Part shown: positions 31,752-40,892 of the stretch, piece after piece
Position numbering within the stretch: the stretch's first letter is position 1
How the letters are laid out: the number at the start of each line of letters is the position of its first letter
DNA from: Bacteroidota bacterium
GTDB lineage: Bacteria; Bacteroidota; Bacteroidia; Bacteroidales; Dysgonomonadaceae
DNA: 64,000 bases
Direction: 5' to 3'
Assembly: GCA_023388315.1 (NCBI GenBank)
Contig: JAEWGM010000044.1
Coordinates: 1 to 64,000 of the forward strand
Position numbers and translations under genes: made by a program
Notes under the pieces: generated by a model
Told to the model about the DNA's origin: nothing
Seen by the model: the letters and a program-made list of their open reading frames with translations, nothing else
Databases searched by the model: none

Positions 31752-34292
31752 ATGAGACAAATATTTTGGATTTTATTATTTTTCCCTTTATCGTTATTTG
31801 CTCAAGAGCATTTTTATTATTACAAAGGACAAAAACAATATTTACAGTTAGATACAAATTATGTTTTTGTTACAACAACAAACGAAAGTGTCTTGCAAAA
31901 AAGTAATGTAATATCAGGTGTTAGTTTAGTATTGAATAAAGAACAACATACCCGGCTCCTGAGTAAGAAACAAAATATTTCTGCAGAATTTTACTGGACT
32001 GAAATTCAATTGCCGGAATTAAGGTCAAGACAACCTTATAAAGAAAAGATTAATGCTATAAAACAGATTGATGGCGTTCAAGTAGTTTCTCCTTATTTTA
32101 GAGGAAAGAAAGGAGAAAAAATAGGTTTATCAAACTTTTTTTATGTCAAATTAAAATCGCTTTCTGATACAACTTTATTGAACAGGTATAGCATCAAGAA
32201 TAACGTGGTAGTCATAAAACAAGATATGTTCATGCCGTTGTGGTTCGCATTGTCATGTACAAAACAATCTGAAGGGAATGCTATGGATATGGCTAATAAG
32301 TTTTATGAAAGTCAAATGTTTCAATATGCCGAACCCGATTTAATGGTTGACGATTTGTTGAATTGTACAAATGACACCTTTTTTCCAAATCAATGGGGTT
32401 TACACAATACAGGGCAATACGGTGGCACAAATGGTGTCGATATTCGAGCCTGTGATGCTTGGAGGCTTTCAACCGGAGCCGGAGTAAATGTAGCAGTTAT
32501 TGATCAAGGAATTGAATTGAATCATCCCGACTTGCGAAACAATATTCATCCTTTAAGTTTTGATACTGAAACCAGAAGTACTCCAAGCATTATGAGAGGC
32601 AATCATGGTATTGCTTGTGCGGGGATAATCGGTGCCATGGGAAATAATTCAGCCGGAATCAGAGGGGTAGCTTCAAATGCAAGGCTGATGTCTGTCAGTA
32701 ATCGTTTACAAATAACACCAAATATTCGAGAACAGCTAGCTTTAGGTATCAACTGGGCTGTTCAAAATGATGCCGATATAATTAATAATTCATGGGGAAG
32801 TAATGAGCTTGTAAGCTCTTTAATTGATGATGCTATTACAAATGCTGTAACAAACGGAAGAAGTGGATTAGGTTGTATTGTAATTTTTGCTACGGGAAAT
32901 GACAATAGTACGGTTAATTATCCAGCAAACAGTAATCCCGCCATATTAGCAGTCGGAGCAATAAGTCCATGCGGGCAACGTAAACGTAGCAGTTCAAGAG
33001 TTTGGGAAGTGGGACCGGGTGTAACTCCAGACCCACAAGGAGTAAGTTGTGATGGAGAAACTCGCTGGGGTAGTAATTTTGGACATCAATTAGACGTGGT
33101 GGCTCCAGGTGTTTTAATTCCGACTACTGATAGGCAGGAAAACTTTGGTTATAATCCAAATGAACGAATTCATATAGAAAGTGGGGGAAATCTTATACCT
33201 GCTGATTATACAAATAGAGATTATACTGTTTGGTTTAATGGCACATCCGCTGCCGCACCTCATGTAGCAGGAGTAGCCGCTCTAATTCTTTCTATTCGTC
33301 CTGATCTTACCGGGCAACAAGTACGAAATATAATAGAACAAACAGCACGAAAAGTCGGGAATTATCAATATGCCACTACAGCAGGAAGACCAAACGGAAC
33401 ATGGAACCAAGAAATGGGTTATGGTCTAGTTGACGCTTATGCCGCTGTATATGCTGTTGCACCCCGTATCTCCGGCCCTGTTAACATCTGCAATAGCCCT
33501 GTAACTTATACTATAGAAAATTTGCCTGAAAATGTGCCTTTTGCCTGGAGTGTATCTTCCGATATGAATTTTATTCGGGAGACGGGCAATTCGATTACGG
33601 TTGAAAGAGGGCAACATCTTTCACATATAAATCCGACAGCATATGTTATAGCCGATATTGGAGAGCCGTTCAATACCTTAGTCGCAAATGAACGAATCAT
33701 TGTGTGGAAGCCTGGGATTAACGAAACAACCACTTTGATGAATGTTTCGTCTACTATTGACGACCTTAATCCATTAAATAGCACCCACACAGCAAATTTA
33801 CAAGGGGAGTTGCTTTATACGGGTTCGTCGAATTTTAGATGGACTGTATCCGACGGATTGGAAATGATATTTGAAGACGGTACTATGGCTTATTTTAAAG
33901 GAAATATTAATAGCCCGTATGCATATGTTGCGGTTGATTTTATGAATCCATGCGGCGAACCTACACAAATTGTTCATCGGTTCAGCAGCAATAATTTTTC
34001 AAACAATTCGCCCTTCTCCCTCTATCCCAATCCCGCCACTGACCAGGTTACGCTGAACCTGCCAGCAAAGACCTCACAAAATTTTTCCATTTTATCCAAA
34101 GCCGGGGTAAACAAAACCACCCCTTCCGGCATTACCCAAATACAGCTATGGAGCGGAGCAGCTTTGTTAAAAAGCTATCAAACCACAGAATCTACGTATC
34201 AAATTTCGGTGGAAAATTTGCCTAAAGGCATCTATTTTGTGGTAGTAATAAAAGACGGCAAACGCTATTCGCAAAAACTGATAAAGAAGTGA
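31752..34292 (+). CDS. S8 subtilisin-like serine protease with T9SS sorting domain
   Basis: This 846-residue secreted protease has a signal peptide (MRQIFWILLFFPLSLFAQ), an N-terminal prodomain to about residue 205, and a subtilase domain. The catalytic residues are Asp251 (VAVIDQGIELNHPD), His285 (GNHGIACAGIIGA) and Ser499 (NGTSAAAPHVAGVAALIL); the oxyanion Asn lies in INNSWGS. After an Ig-like region it ends in a type A T9SS sorting domain (FSLYPNPATDQVTLNL ... ENLPKGIYFVVVIKDGKRYSQKLIKK), so it should be exported by the type IX system to the surface. The protease body is AT-rich, while the last 280 bases resemble the host genes. It is probably acquired. Confidence 0.93.
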   Translation: MRQIFWILLFFPLSLFAQEHFYYYKGQKQYLQLDTNYVFVTTTNESVLQKSNVISGVSLVLNKEQHTRLLSKKQNISAEFYWTEIQLPELRSRQPYKEKINAIKQIDGVQVVSPYFRGKKGEKIGLSNFFYVKLKSLSDTTLLNRYSIKNNVVVIKQDMFMPLWFALSCTKQSEGNAMDMANKFYESQMFQYAEPDLMVDDLLNCTNDTFFPNQWGLHNTGQYGGTNGVDIRACDAWRLSTGAGVNVAVIDQGIELNHPDLRNNIHPLSFDTETRSTPSIMRGNHGIACAGIIGAMGNNSAGIRGVASNARLMSVSNRLQITPNIREQLALGINWAVQNDADIINNSWGSNELVSSLIDDAITNAVTNGRSGLGCIVIFATGNDNSTVNYPANSNPAILAVGAISPCGQRKRSSSRVWEVGPGVTPDPQGVSCDGETRWGSNFGHQLDVVAPGVLIPTTDRQENFGYNPNERIHIESGGNLIPADYTNRDYTVWFNGTSAAAPHVAGVAALILSIRPDLTGQQVRNIIEQTARKVGNYQYATTAGRPNGTWNQEMGYGLVDAYAAVYAVAPRISGPVNICNSPVTYTIENLPENVPFAWSVSSDMNFIRETGNSITVERGQHLSHINPTAYVIADIGEPFNTLVANERIIVWKPGINETTTLMNVSSTIDDLNPLNSTHTANLQGELLYTGSSNFRWTVSDGLEMIFEDGTMAYFKGNINSPYAYVAVDFMNPCGEPTQIVHRFSSNNFSNNSPFSLYPNPATDQVTLNLPAKTSQNFSILSKAGVNKTTPSGITQIQLWSGAALLKSYQTTESTYQISVENLPKGIYFVVVIKDGKRYSQKLIKK

Positions 34293-34719
34293 TGCGAAAG
34301 CAAATTGTTACCTATCAGGCATTAATGGAAAATTGTTTTACGGTACCTTATACAGAAAGGAGGAAACACCTAGGGTGCCCGTGCCAAAAAGGAGGTAACT
34401 GAAAAACAGTATCACCATGGCATTAACTTACCCTGCTCAGGCAAGTTCCCAAACGCGTGCGTTGCGTAGCAAAAATAGCTATTGGTAGGTACGCGTTAAA
34501 AAGCGTGGTAGCTACAAGACTGTTCACTACGCGACGCACCATTTACAGCATTGGCGCAAGCGGGAATGATTGAAAAATGAAGCATAATAACACTCAAAAA
34601 GCAGAATTCGAATCTTAAAACTATACACATAACCCGCGCCCCAAAAAAGGAGGATACAAAGCGAACAGAGGGTGCACCGTGAAATTAACCATAGTAATAA
34701 CCATTAAATTTTAACGCTT
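34293..34719 (+). repeat. non-coding gap with three AAGGAGG motifs and a 140-base repeat copy
   Basis: No gene is seen. The stretch holds three strong ribosome-binding-like motifs with no ORF behind them (AAAGGAGG near 34358, AAAAAGGAGG near 34387, AAAAAAGGAGG near 34645). It also holds copy 1 of a repeat (34431-34570) found again at 35521-35660, beyond the following gene. The motifs may be remnants of gene starts lost by deletion. Confidence 0.5.
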
Positions 34720-35223
34720 ATGGCTTTAGACAATTTAATATCGGTGGAATTTACCGAAGAAGAGCTGGCACAGAAATCCGCCGCTATTGCCCAGTTGAAC
34801 ACTGTATTGGTGGGCAAAGCGGTGAATCTTACGCCGGCCGAACGCCGCCAGTATGGCAGTATTGCCGACCGCAATAAAATATTGGTGGACAAAGCGAAGT
34901 TCTACATGGACAAGGCACCCGATACCTTGCCCAGAACCATCGACAAAGCAGAGTTTGATCGCGATTACCTGGTGCGATCGCAATTGGAAGCCCCGCTACG
35001 CGAGCTCTCCATGGTGGTGGAAAAAATACGCGATACCAAAACGCTGCTCGATTTTGATAACTTTCAGGCAACCATAGCCTATTACCGGTATGTGAAATAC
35101 CTGTCGGAACAGAACGAGCCGGGCACTACCACCATTTATCAGGATTTGCGCCAGCATTACAGCGGTGGGCGCACAGCCGGTAGTGGAGAAAATGCCGCAC
35201 CCGAAACACCGGCGCAAGAATAA
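34720..35223 (+). CDS. hypothetical protein, soluble helical, Bacteroidetes-type
   Basis: This 167-residue protein, MALDNLISVEFTEEELAQKSAAIAQLNTVLVGKAVNLTPAERRQYGSIADRNKILVDKAKFYMD..., is predicted almost entirely helical with a disordered tail (GGRTAGSGENAAPETPAQE). Similar uncharacterised proteins occur in Bacteroidetes with the same LTPAERRQYGSI and LHDYDNYQ/LDFDNFQATIAYYRYVKY core. No signal peptide, so it is probably cytoplasmic. The gene lies between two direct copies of a 140-base repeat and is followed by a strong terminator, suggesting a small transferable gene unit. Function is unknown. Confidence 0.75.
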   Translation: MALDNLISVEFTEEELAQKSAAIAQLNTVLVGKAVNLTPAERRQYGSIADRNKILVDKAKFYMDKAPDTLPRTIDKAEFDRDYLVRSQLEAPLRELSMVVEKIRDTKTLLDFDNFQATIAYYRYVKYLSEQNEPGTTTIYQDLRQHYSGGRTAGSGENAAPETPAQE

Positions 35224-35339
35224 CCGAATACCGCAACTATCTTCCGGAACTGTATTCAGGATCGGTCCGAAGGGTATGTAGGGCAATACACGGCTATATT
35301 CCTGCCCTTGCGGCAATATATTCCGACTGGTAAGTAAAT

Positions 35340-35380
35340 ACCCCATGGGTAGTTGAAAACTACCGGTGGGGTGTTTTTTT
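35340..35380 (+). terminator. intrinsic terminator of the 34720 gene
   Basis: The stem ACCCCA..GGTAGT / ACTACC..TGGGGT has a TGAAA loop and is followed by TTTTTTT. It is very strong. Confidence 0.9.
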
Positions 35381-35404
35381 ATATCCTATGGGGATGAAGT
35401 TACT

Positions 35405-35505
35405 ACCCCAAATACCTTTACGAACCATCCTGAATATATTTCGAAGCTACCTCAAATATATCTCGGAACCACTCCGCATACTTCTCGAAACTACGCTGAA
35501 TACTG
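35405..35505 (+). repeat. degenerate 21-22-base tandem repeat
   Basis: Four units begin CGAACCATCC, CGAAGCTACC, CGGAACCACT and CGAAACTACG, each followed by an AATATATTT- or ATACTTCT-like half. They are diverged from one another. No gene spans them convincingly. Confidence 0.45.
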
Positions 35506-35520
35506 ATGGAAAAGACACCA

Positions 35521-35660
35521 CCCGCTTGCGCAAGCTTCCAAACTCGTGCGTTGCGAAGCAAAAATGGCTGTTAGCCGATGCGTTTTAAAAAAGCCTGCAG
35601 CTAAAACAAGCTTATTCACTACGCGACACACCACCCACAACATGGCGCGAGCGGGAAGAT
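35521..35660 (+). repeat. 140-base repeat, copy 2
   Basis: It resembles 34431-34570 at roughly three quarters of positions, in the same orientation. Shared blocks include CGTGCGTTGCG, AGCAAAAATGGCT/AGCAAAAATAGCT, TTCACTACGCGAC and GCG(A/C)AAGCGGGAA. The copies flank the gene at 34720. Confidence 0.6.
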
Positions 35661-35662
35661 TA

Positions 35663-35930
35663 CTAATTGATCAATTAGTAATTGTTAATTACTAATTACA
35701 AATTGCCAACAGTTAACAGCCAACAGCTAATTACCCTTCACGCCACGGAGTGGCAACTTATTTCAGCCCAATGCAAAGCGTAGCGGCGCGTTGGGTTTAC
35801 AAATACAGTTCCGCTATGCGCTCTGAAGGAGCAGCTTATTCCGATAGCTATCGGGTTACACCCACACTTCATCCATCCGTCAGACCGGTTATCGGTCAGA
35901 CGGGTTCTACAGGAATGGTGCGAGCAGGAG
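35663..35930 (+). repeat. long dispersed repeat, copy B
   Basis: This is the second copy of the repeat at 30568-30846: an AATTAGTAATTGTTAATTACTA and AACAGCC tract followed by a 189-base block (35742-35930) nearly identical to 30661-30846. It ends 21 bases before the right-hand 26-bp direct repeat. Most of the gap 35224-36133 is therefore repeat sequence. Confidence 0.7.
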
Positions 35931-35951
35931 ATCCCGTCATAAGGCCATCTC

Positions 35952-35977
35952 ATTCACGTTATTTAAGAAACTGCCTC
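35952..35977 (+). repeat. 26-bp direct repeat, right boundary of the protease islet
   Basis: This is a perfect copy of 30543-30568 in the same orientation. Beyond it the sequence runs into the promoter of the AbgT gene. Confidence 0.7.
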
Positions 35978-36010
35978 CACGCTGTTATTTGAGGAAACGG
36001 CATTTTCTTT

Positions 36011-36018
36011 TATCTTTG
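36011..36018 (+). promoter_or_regulatory. -7 promoter box of the AbgT transporter gene
   Basis: TATCTTTG matches TAnnTTTG and would give a leader of about 110 bases before the ATG at 36134. Confidence 0.55.
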
Positions 36019-36133
36019 TGCACTTTAACTGTCAGATTGAATGAGGTAAAGCGAGAAGTACCCTTCCGTTTTTTATCTGTCTTCGTCCACATCGCGAGGA
36101 AGAAACCAATCCGTTTTAAAAGTGTAACAAAGA

Positions 36134-37654
36134 ATGGATAGACCGCAAGAGAGGCCTAAGAAAGGATTTTTTAATTTTGTTGAAAAAGCGGGCAACGCGT
36201 TGCCGCATCCCGCATTGTTATTTGGATTGTTTGCAATACTTACGTTGTTGTTCTCGGGCGTTGGCAGTTGGTTAGGCTGGCGGGGTGTGCATCCCGCGAC
36301 GGGTGAAACCGTGGAAATGGTGAATTTGCTGTCGCGCGACGGCCTTCACCGTATTCTGTTGGAAATGGTGAACAATTACACCGGTTTCGCGCCGCTGGGT
36401 ATTGTAATGGTAGCGTTGCTGGGCATTGGTGTGGCGGAGAGCAGCGGCTTAATCCGTGCCGCTATTAACGCGTTGTTGGTAAAAGCGCCGGCGAAATCCA
36501 TCACCTTTATGGTGGTATTTGCCGGTATTTTGTCTAACGTGGCGTCCGATTTAGGTTATTTGCTCATTATTCCGCTGGCGGGAGTAATTTTTCATTCTTT
36601 GGGGCGCCATCCCATAGCGGGTATGTCGGCGGCGTTCGCGGGGGTGAGCGGCGGTTTTAGCGCCAATGTGCTTATTGGTACCATCGATCCGCTCTTGGCC
36701 GGCCTTTCAACCGAAGCGGCGCATATTCTCGATATGAATTATTACGTGCTTCCCACCGCGAACTATTATTTTATGGTTGTTTCCACGCTGGTTATTTCTT
36801 TTACTGCCACTTTTATCACGTCGAAATGGATTGAACCCCGATTAGGAAAATACACCGGTTCTGTGCAGCGGGAAGAGATTATGCAACCCACCCCGCTGGA
36901 GCGAAAAGGATTGCGCCGTGCCGGATGGCTGCTGTTGGCGTGGGTGGTTGTTTTTGCCATTGGACTGATTCCTGAAAACGGGGTGTTGAGAGGTGCCGAT
37001 GGAACGATACTGCATTCGCCGTTATTACGAGGTTTCATTGCCGTGCTTTTTTTGATGGCGGCCAGTTTGGGTGCGGTATATGGTTTCACCGTGGGCACCT
37101 TTCAAACGCAAAACGATTTGATAGACGGGATGAACACCAGTTTTAAGGGGCTGGTATCGTTTTTGGTTTTGGTGTTTTTTGCCGCGCAGTTTGTGGCGTG
37201 GTTTCGGTGGAGCAATTTGGGGTTGCTCTTGGCCATTAACGGAGCCGATGCGTTGCAAAACGCCGACATCGGACTGATTCCGCTGGTCATTATTTTCGTG
37301 ATTTTTGCCGGTTTTATGAATTTATTTATGGGAAGTGCATCGGCAAAATGGGCGATTTTGGGACCGGTTTTTGTGCCCATTTTTATGCTGCTGGGCTATT
37401 CGCCCGAATTGTCGCAAGCCGTTTACAGAGTGGGAGACAGCATTACCAATATTATTTCTCCCATGATGAGTTTCTTTGCCCTCATTATTGTCTATTACCA
37501 GAAATACGATAAAAAATCGGGACTGGGCACCATTATGGCCACCATGATGCCTTACTCCATCGCCTTTTTTGTGATGTGGACGCTGCTGCTCATTGTTTGG
37601 ATATTGCTGGGTTTGCCTTTGGGACCCGAGTCGCCGTTGTATTATCAACCGTAA
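36134..37654 (+). CDS. AbgT family transporter
   Basis: The 506-residue inner-membrane protein has about 11-12 hydrophobic segments and AbgT/MtrF family motifs: FNFVEKAGNALPHPALLFGLFA at the start, SNVASDLGYLLIIPLAG, AGVSGGFSANVLIGTIDPLLAGLS and, late, GSASAKWAILGPVFVPIFMLLGYSPE. Family members import p-aminobenzoyl-glutamate or export sulfonamides; which applies here cannot be told. It has its own promoter with a 110-base leader and is followed by the two-receiver protein, which has a separate promoter. Confidence 0.93.
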   Translation: MDRPQERPKKGFFNFVEKAGNALPHPALLFGLFAILTLLFSGVGSWLGWRGVHPATGETVEMVNLLSRDGLHRILLEMVNNYTGFAPLGIVMVALLGIGVAESSGLIRAAINALLVKAPAKSITFMVVFAGILSNVASDLGYLLIIPLAGVIFHSLGRHPIAGMSAAFAGVSGGFSANVLIGTIDPLLAGLSTEAAHILDMNYYVLPTANYYFMVVSTLVISFTATFITSKWIEPRLGKYTGSVQREEIMQPTPLERKGLRRAGWLLLAWVVVFAIGLIPENGVLRGADGTILHSPLLRGFIAVLFLMAASLGAVYGFTVGTFQTQNDLIDGMNTSFKGLVSFLVLVFFAAQFVAWFRWSNLGLLLAINGADALQNADIGLIPLVIIFVIFAGFMNLFMGSASAKWAILGPVFVPIFMLLGYSPELSQAVYRVGDSITNIISPMMSFFALIIVYYQKYDKKSGLGTIMATMMPYSIAFFVMWTLLLIVWILLGLPLGPESPLYYQP

Positions 37655-37715
37655 GATTGCAATAGAAAGATAAAAAGAAACCCGAAGCTCATCGGTAACT
37701 TGTGGCTAAAATAAT

Positions 37716-37723
37716 TATCTTTG
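37716..37723 (+). promoter_or_regulatory. -7 promoter box that decides the start of the PEP-synthase-like gene
   Basis: TATCTTTG lies inside the possible GTG-initiated extension from 37702, so transcription would begin after that codon and translation must start at ATG 37756. Confidence 0.6.
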
Positions 37724-37755
37724 CCTTTCAATCTCACTCAATCTCCCATCATCCT

Positions 37756-40734
37756 ATGAAATTATCAACCCCTCAATCCGTAATTAAAGCGCACGATATC
37801 GGCCAACTCCGTTTTAGGGACACCCCTTTTGTGAAATTGATGAACAAGCGCATCTACAACGTGCTGATGGTCGCTTCGCGATACGATATGTTTATGTTGG
37901 AAGACGACGGACGAGTGGATGAACAGATTTTCAATGAATACACCTCGCTTAACTTGCGTTATCCACCACGGTTTACCCAAGTAAGTTCCAACCAAGAAGC
38001 GATGGCCGAGTTGAGCGCCAACCGCTACGAACTGGTTATTTGTATGCCTAATATGGATAACAGCGAAACGTTTGAACTGGCCAAAGAAATAAAGAAAAAC
38101 TATCCGCGCACGCCGGTAGTGCTGCTCACTCCGTTTTCAAAATCGGTTACCGAAACGCTTCATAAAATGGATATGAGTGGTATCGATTATGTGTTTAGTT
38201 GGCTGGGAGACACCGATTTGCTATTGGCCATCATAAAACTGATTGAAGACCGAATGAATGTGGAGCACGATGTAAAAACCGTTGGCGTACAGACCATTAT
38301 GCTGGTGGAGGATTCCGTGCGGTTCTACTCAACGGCATTGCCCATGTTGTTTAAATTTGTGCTGTCTGAATCGAAAGAATTCTCGAAAGAAGCGCTAAAC
38401 GATCACCTTCGGATGCTTCGGATGCGCGGGCGCCCCAAAATTTTGCTCGCGCGTAACTATGAAGAAGCCGTTGCTTATTACGAGAAATACGGGAACAATA
38501 TGTTGGGCGTACTCACCGATATTAGTTTTAATAAAAACAACGAAAAAGACAAACTTGCCGGCAAAAAGTTGGGAGAATGGATCAGAAGCAACGATGATTA
38601 CATTCCCATTATTTACGCCTCATCTGAAACGGAGAACGGTAAATATGCCGCCGAAGTAAACGGTGTTTTTATCGATAAAAACTCAAAAACTTTTCCGCAG
38701 GATTTGCATCGGGTGCTGAAAGAAAACCTTGGTTTTGGCGATTTCATCATTGTTTCACCTACCACAAAAGAGGAAATTTTTCGCATTAAAAACCTGAAAG
38801 AGTTGCAGATGAACATTCGCAATATTCCCGATGACGCGCTGTATTATCACCTCTCTCGGAACCATATTTCACGGTTTTTCTATTCGCGCGCGATGTTCCC
38901 GGTGGCGGAAAAGTTGAAAAAAATCGACGTATCGGAATATGCCAATATGAACGACGCGCGTGAGCTCATTTATTCCACCATTGTACAATATCGACGGATG
39001 AAAAACACGGGTGTGGTGGCGGTTTTTGAGAAAGATCGGTTCGACCAATACTCCAATTTCGCGCGCATCGGCGAAGGTTCTTTGGGCGGAAAAGGGAGAG
39101 GCTTGGCGTTTATCGGACACATTGTGAAAACGCGCCGTGAACTTAATAAATACGAAGACTTTCCTGTTACAACGCCCAAAACGGTGGTATTGTGTACCGA
39201 TATTTTCGATGAGTTTATGGAAGCGAATAACTTGTATCCGGTTGCGTTGTCGTACAGGTCAGATGAGGATATTTTAAAACATTTTCTATCCGCCAAACTT
39301 CCCAAGAGGTTGGTGAGCGACTTTCTCGTGTTTTTCGATGCCATTCATTCACCCATTGCCGTGCGCTCTTCCAGTTTGTTGGAAGATTCTCAGTATCAGC
39401 CTTTCGCGGGAATTTACTCCACTTATATGATTCCCTACGCCAGCGATAAATATGAAATGGTGCGCTTGTTAAGCAACGCCATTAAGGCGGTGTACGCGTC
39501 AGTATTTTACAAAGATAGCAAGGCGTATATGGCTGCCACCCAAAATCTTATTGATCAGGAAAAAATGGCCATCGTGTTGCAGGAATTGGTGGGATCGCAA
39601 TACCAAAACTTGTTCTATCCCGCTATTTCGGGCGTGGCGCGCTCCATTAATTATTATCCCATCGGCAATGAGAAAATGGAAGATGGCATTGTGAATATGG
39701 CTTTCGGGCTGGGGAAATATGTGGTGGAAGGCAGTGTGGGGTTGCGATTTTCTCCGCGGCACGCGTCTAATATTTTGCAGTTGAGTACGCTTGAGTTGGC
39801 GTTGAAAGATACGCAAACGCAGTTTTACGCCCTTGATATGGATTCTGTTTCCAAAGATATTACTATTGATGACAGTTTTAACTTGCTCCGGCTTCGACTG
39901 AAATCGGCCGAAGGCGAAACGCCCTTGCGTTTTTTAGCTTCCACGTACGATCCTCAAGACCAAATTATTCGCGATGGATATTATCCCGGAGGAAGAAAAA
40001 TTATCTCGTTCTCCAACATCTTGCAACATCAAACGCTTCCGCTTGCTGAAATGCTGGACAAAGTGCTCAAAGCGGGCCAGCGCGAAATGGGCCGCCCGGT
40101 GGAAATTGAATTCGCGGTGGATGTGCAAGGCCAGCGTAAGGGCGTGTTCTATGTGCTACAAATCCGTCCAATTGTTGACAGTAAGGCGTTTGTGAGTGAG
40201 AACCTTGAGGAAGTAAACGAAGAAGACACCGTGTTGTTTTCGCGAAACGCGCTGGGAAATGGTATTTCCAACGATGTGCACGATGTGATTTATGTAAAAG
40301 CCGAAACGTTCAACGCCTCTAAGAACCCACAAATCGCGCGTGAAATTGAAGAGTTAAACAAAACGTTTATTGACGAAGATAAAAATTTTATTCTTGTCGG
40401 CCCCGGCCGTTGGGGTTCGTCCGATCCATGGTTGGGAATTCCTGTAAAGTGGCCGCACATCAGCCAAGCGCGTGTTATTGTGGAGTCGGGATTGGAGAAT
40501 TACCGCATTGAACCCAGCCAAGGAACGCATTTTTTTCAAAACCTTACCTCTTTTGGCGTCGGTTATTTTACCGTTAATCCATTTTTGGAAAACGATGGTT
40601 TCTTCGATGAAGAGTTTCTTAATACGCAACCTGCCGTTTATGAAAGCGAACACGTTCGTCACGTGCATTTTGCATCGCCATTAACGGTAAAAATTAACGG
40701 GAGAAAGAAAATTGGTGTGGTGATGAAACCGTGA
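37756..40734 (+). CDS. two receiver-like domains fused to a PEP-synthase-type ATP-grasp domain
   Basis: In this 992-residue protein, residues about 30-170 form a receiver-like fold (VLMVASRYDMFMLEDDGRVDEQIF...LVICMPNMDNSETFELAKEIKKNYPRTPVVLLTPF). A second such region is at about 180-330 (TIMLVEDSVRFYSTALP...LGVLTDISF...YIPIIYASSE). The rest is the ATP-grasp domain of PEP synthase and pyruvate phosphate dikinase (IGEGSLGGKGRGLAFIG, SPIAVRSSSLLEDSQYQPFAGIYSTY, VEIEFAVDVQGQ...YVLQIRPIV) followed by a C-terminal domain (GPGRWGSSDPWLGIPVKW). The swivelling His domain and PEP-binding barrel are not seen, so it is probably not a true PEP synthase. Its real activity is unknown. Confidence 0.85.
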   Translation: MKLSTPQSVIKAHDIGQLRFRDTPFVKLMNKRIYNVLMVASRYDMFMLEDDGRVDEQIFNEYTSLNLRYPPRFTQVSSNQEAMAELSANRYELVICMPNMDNSETFELAKEIKKNYPRTPVVLLTPFSKSVTETLHKMDMSGIDYVFSWLGDTDLLLAIIKLIEDRMNVEHDVKTVGVQTIMLVEDSVRFYSTALPMLFKFVLSESKEFSKEALNDHLRMLRMRGRPKILLARNYEEAVAYYEKYGNNMLGVLTDISFNKNNEKDKLAGKKLGEWIRSNDDYIPIIYASSETENGKYAAEVNGVFIDKNSKTFPQDLHRVLKENLGFGDFIIVSPTTKEEIFRIKNLKELQMNIRNIPDDALYYHLSRNHISRFFYSRAMFPVAEKLKKIDVSEYANMNDARELIYSTIVQYRRMKNTGVVAVFEKDRFDQYSNFARIGEGSLGGKGRGLAFIGHIVKTRRELNKYEDFPVTTPKTVVLCTDIFDEFMEANNLYPVALSYRSDEDILKHFLSAKLPKRLVSDFLVFFDAIHSPIAVRSSSLLEDSQYQPFAGIYSTYMIPYASDKYEMVRLLSNAIKAVYASVFYKDSKAYMAATQNLIDQEKMAIVLQELVGSQYQNLFYPAISGVARSINYYPIGNEKMEDGIVNMAFGLGKYVVEGSVGLRFSPRHASNILQLSTLELALKDTQTQFYALDMDSVSKDITIDDSFNLLRLRLKSAEGETPLRFLASTYDPQDQIIRDGYYPGGRKIISFSNILQHQTLPLAEMLDKVLKAGQREMGRPVEIEFAVDVQGQRKGVFYVLQIRPIVDSKAFVSENLEEVNEEDTVLFSRNALGNGISNDVHDVIYVKAETFNASKNPQIAREIEELNKTFIDEDKNFILVGPGRWGSSDPWLGIPVKWPHISQARVIVESGLENYRIEPSQGTHFFQNLTSFGVGYFTVNPFLENDGFFDEEFLNTQPAVYESEHVRHVHFASPLTVKINGRKKIGVVMKP

Positions 40735-40892
40735 TTTTGAAAGAGACATCCGAGTTAAAGTACGTTAATTTTTCGCGGTGTTGCAACATTTGCACTGCGA
40801 GTTTCATCATTGTTATGTGTTGTTTCAGAATTGAGCTCTAATGAAACGATGCAACAGTGAACAAAATTAATTAATTAAACTCGAAAAAAATT

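Noticed and set aside
30543..35977. 26-bp direct repeats considered as phage or ICE attachment sites
   Set aside because: No integrase, tRNA gene or phage/conjugation gene between or beside them; kept only as islet boundaries.
37702..37755. GTG-initiated extension of the PEP-synthase-like gene
   Set aside because: A promoter -7 box lies inside it; family homology begins after ATG 37756.
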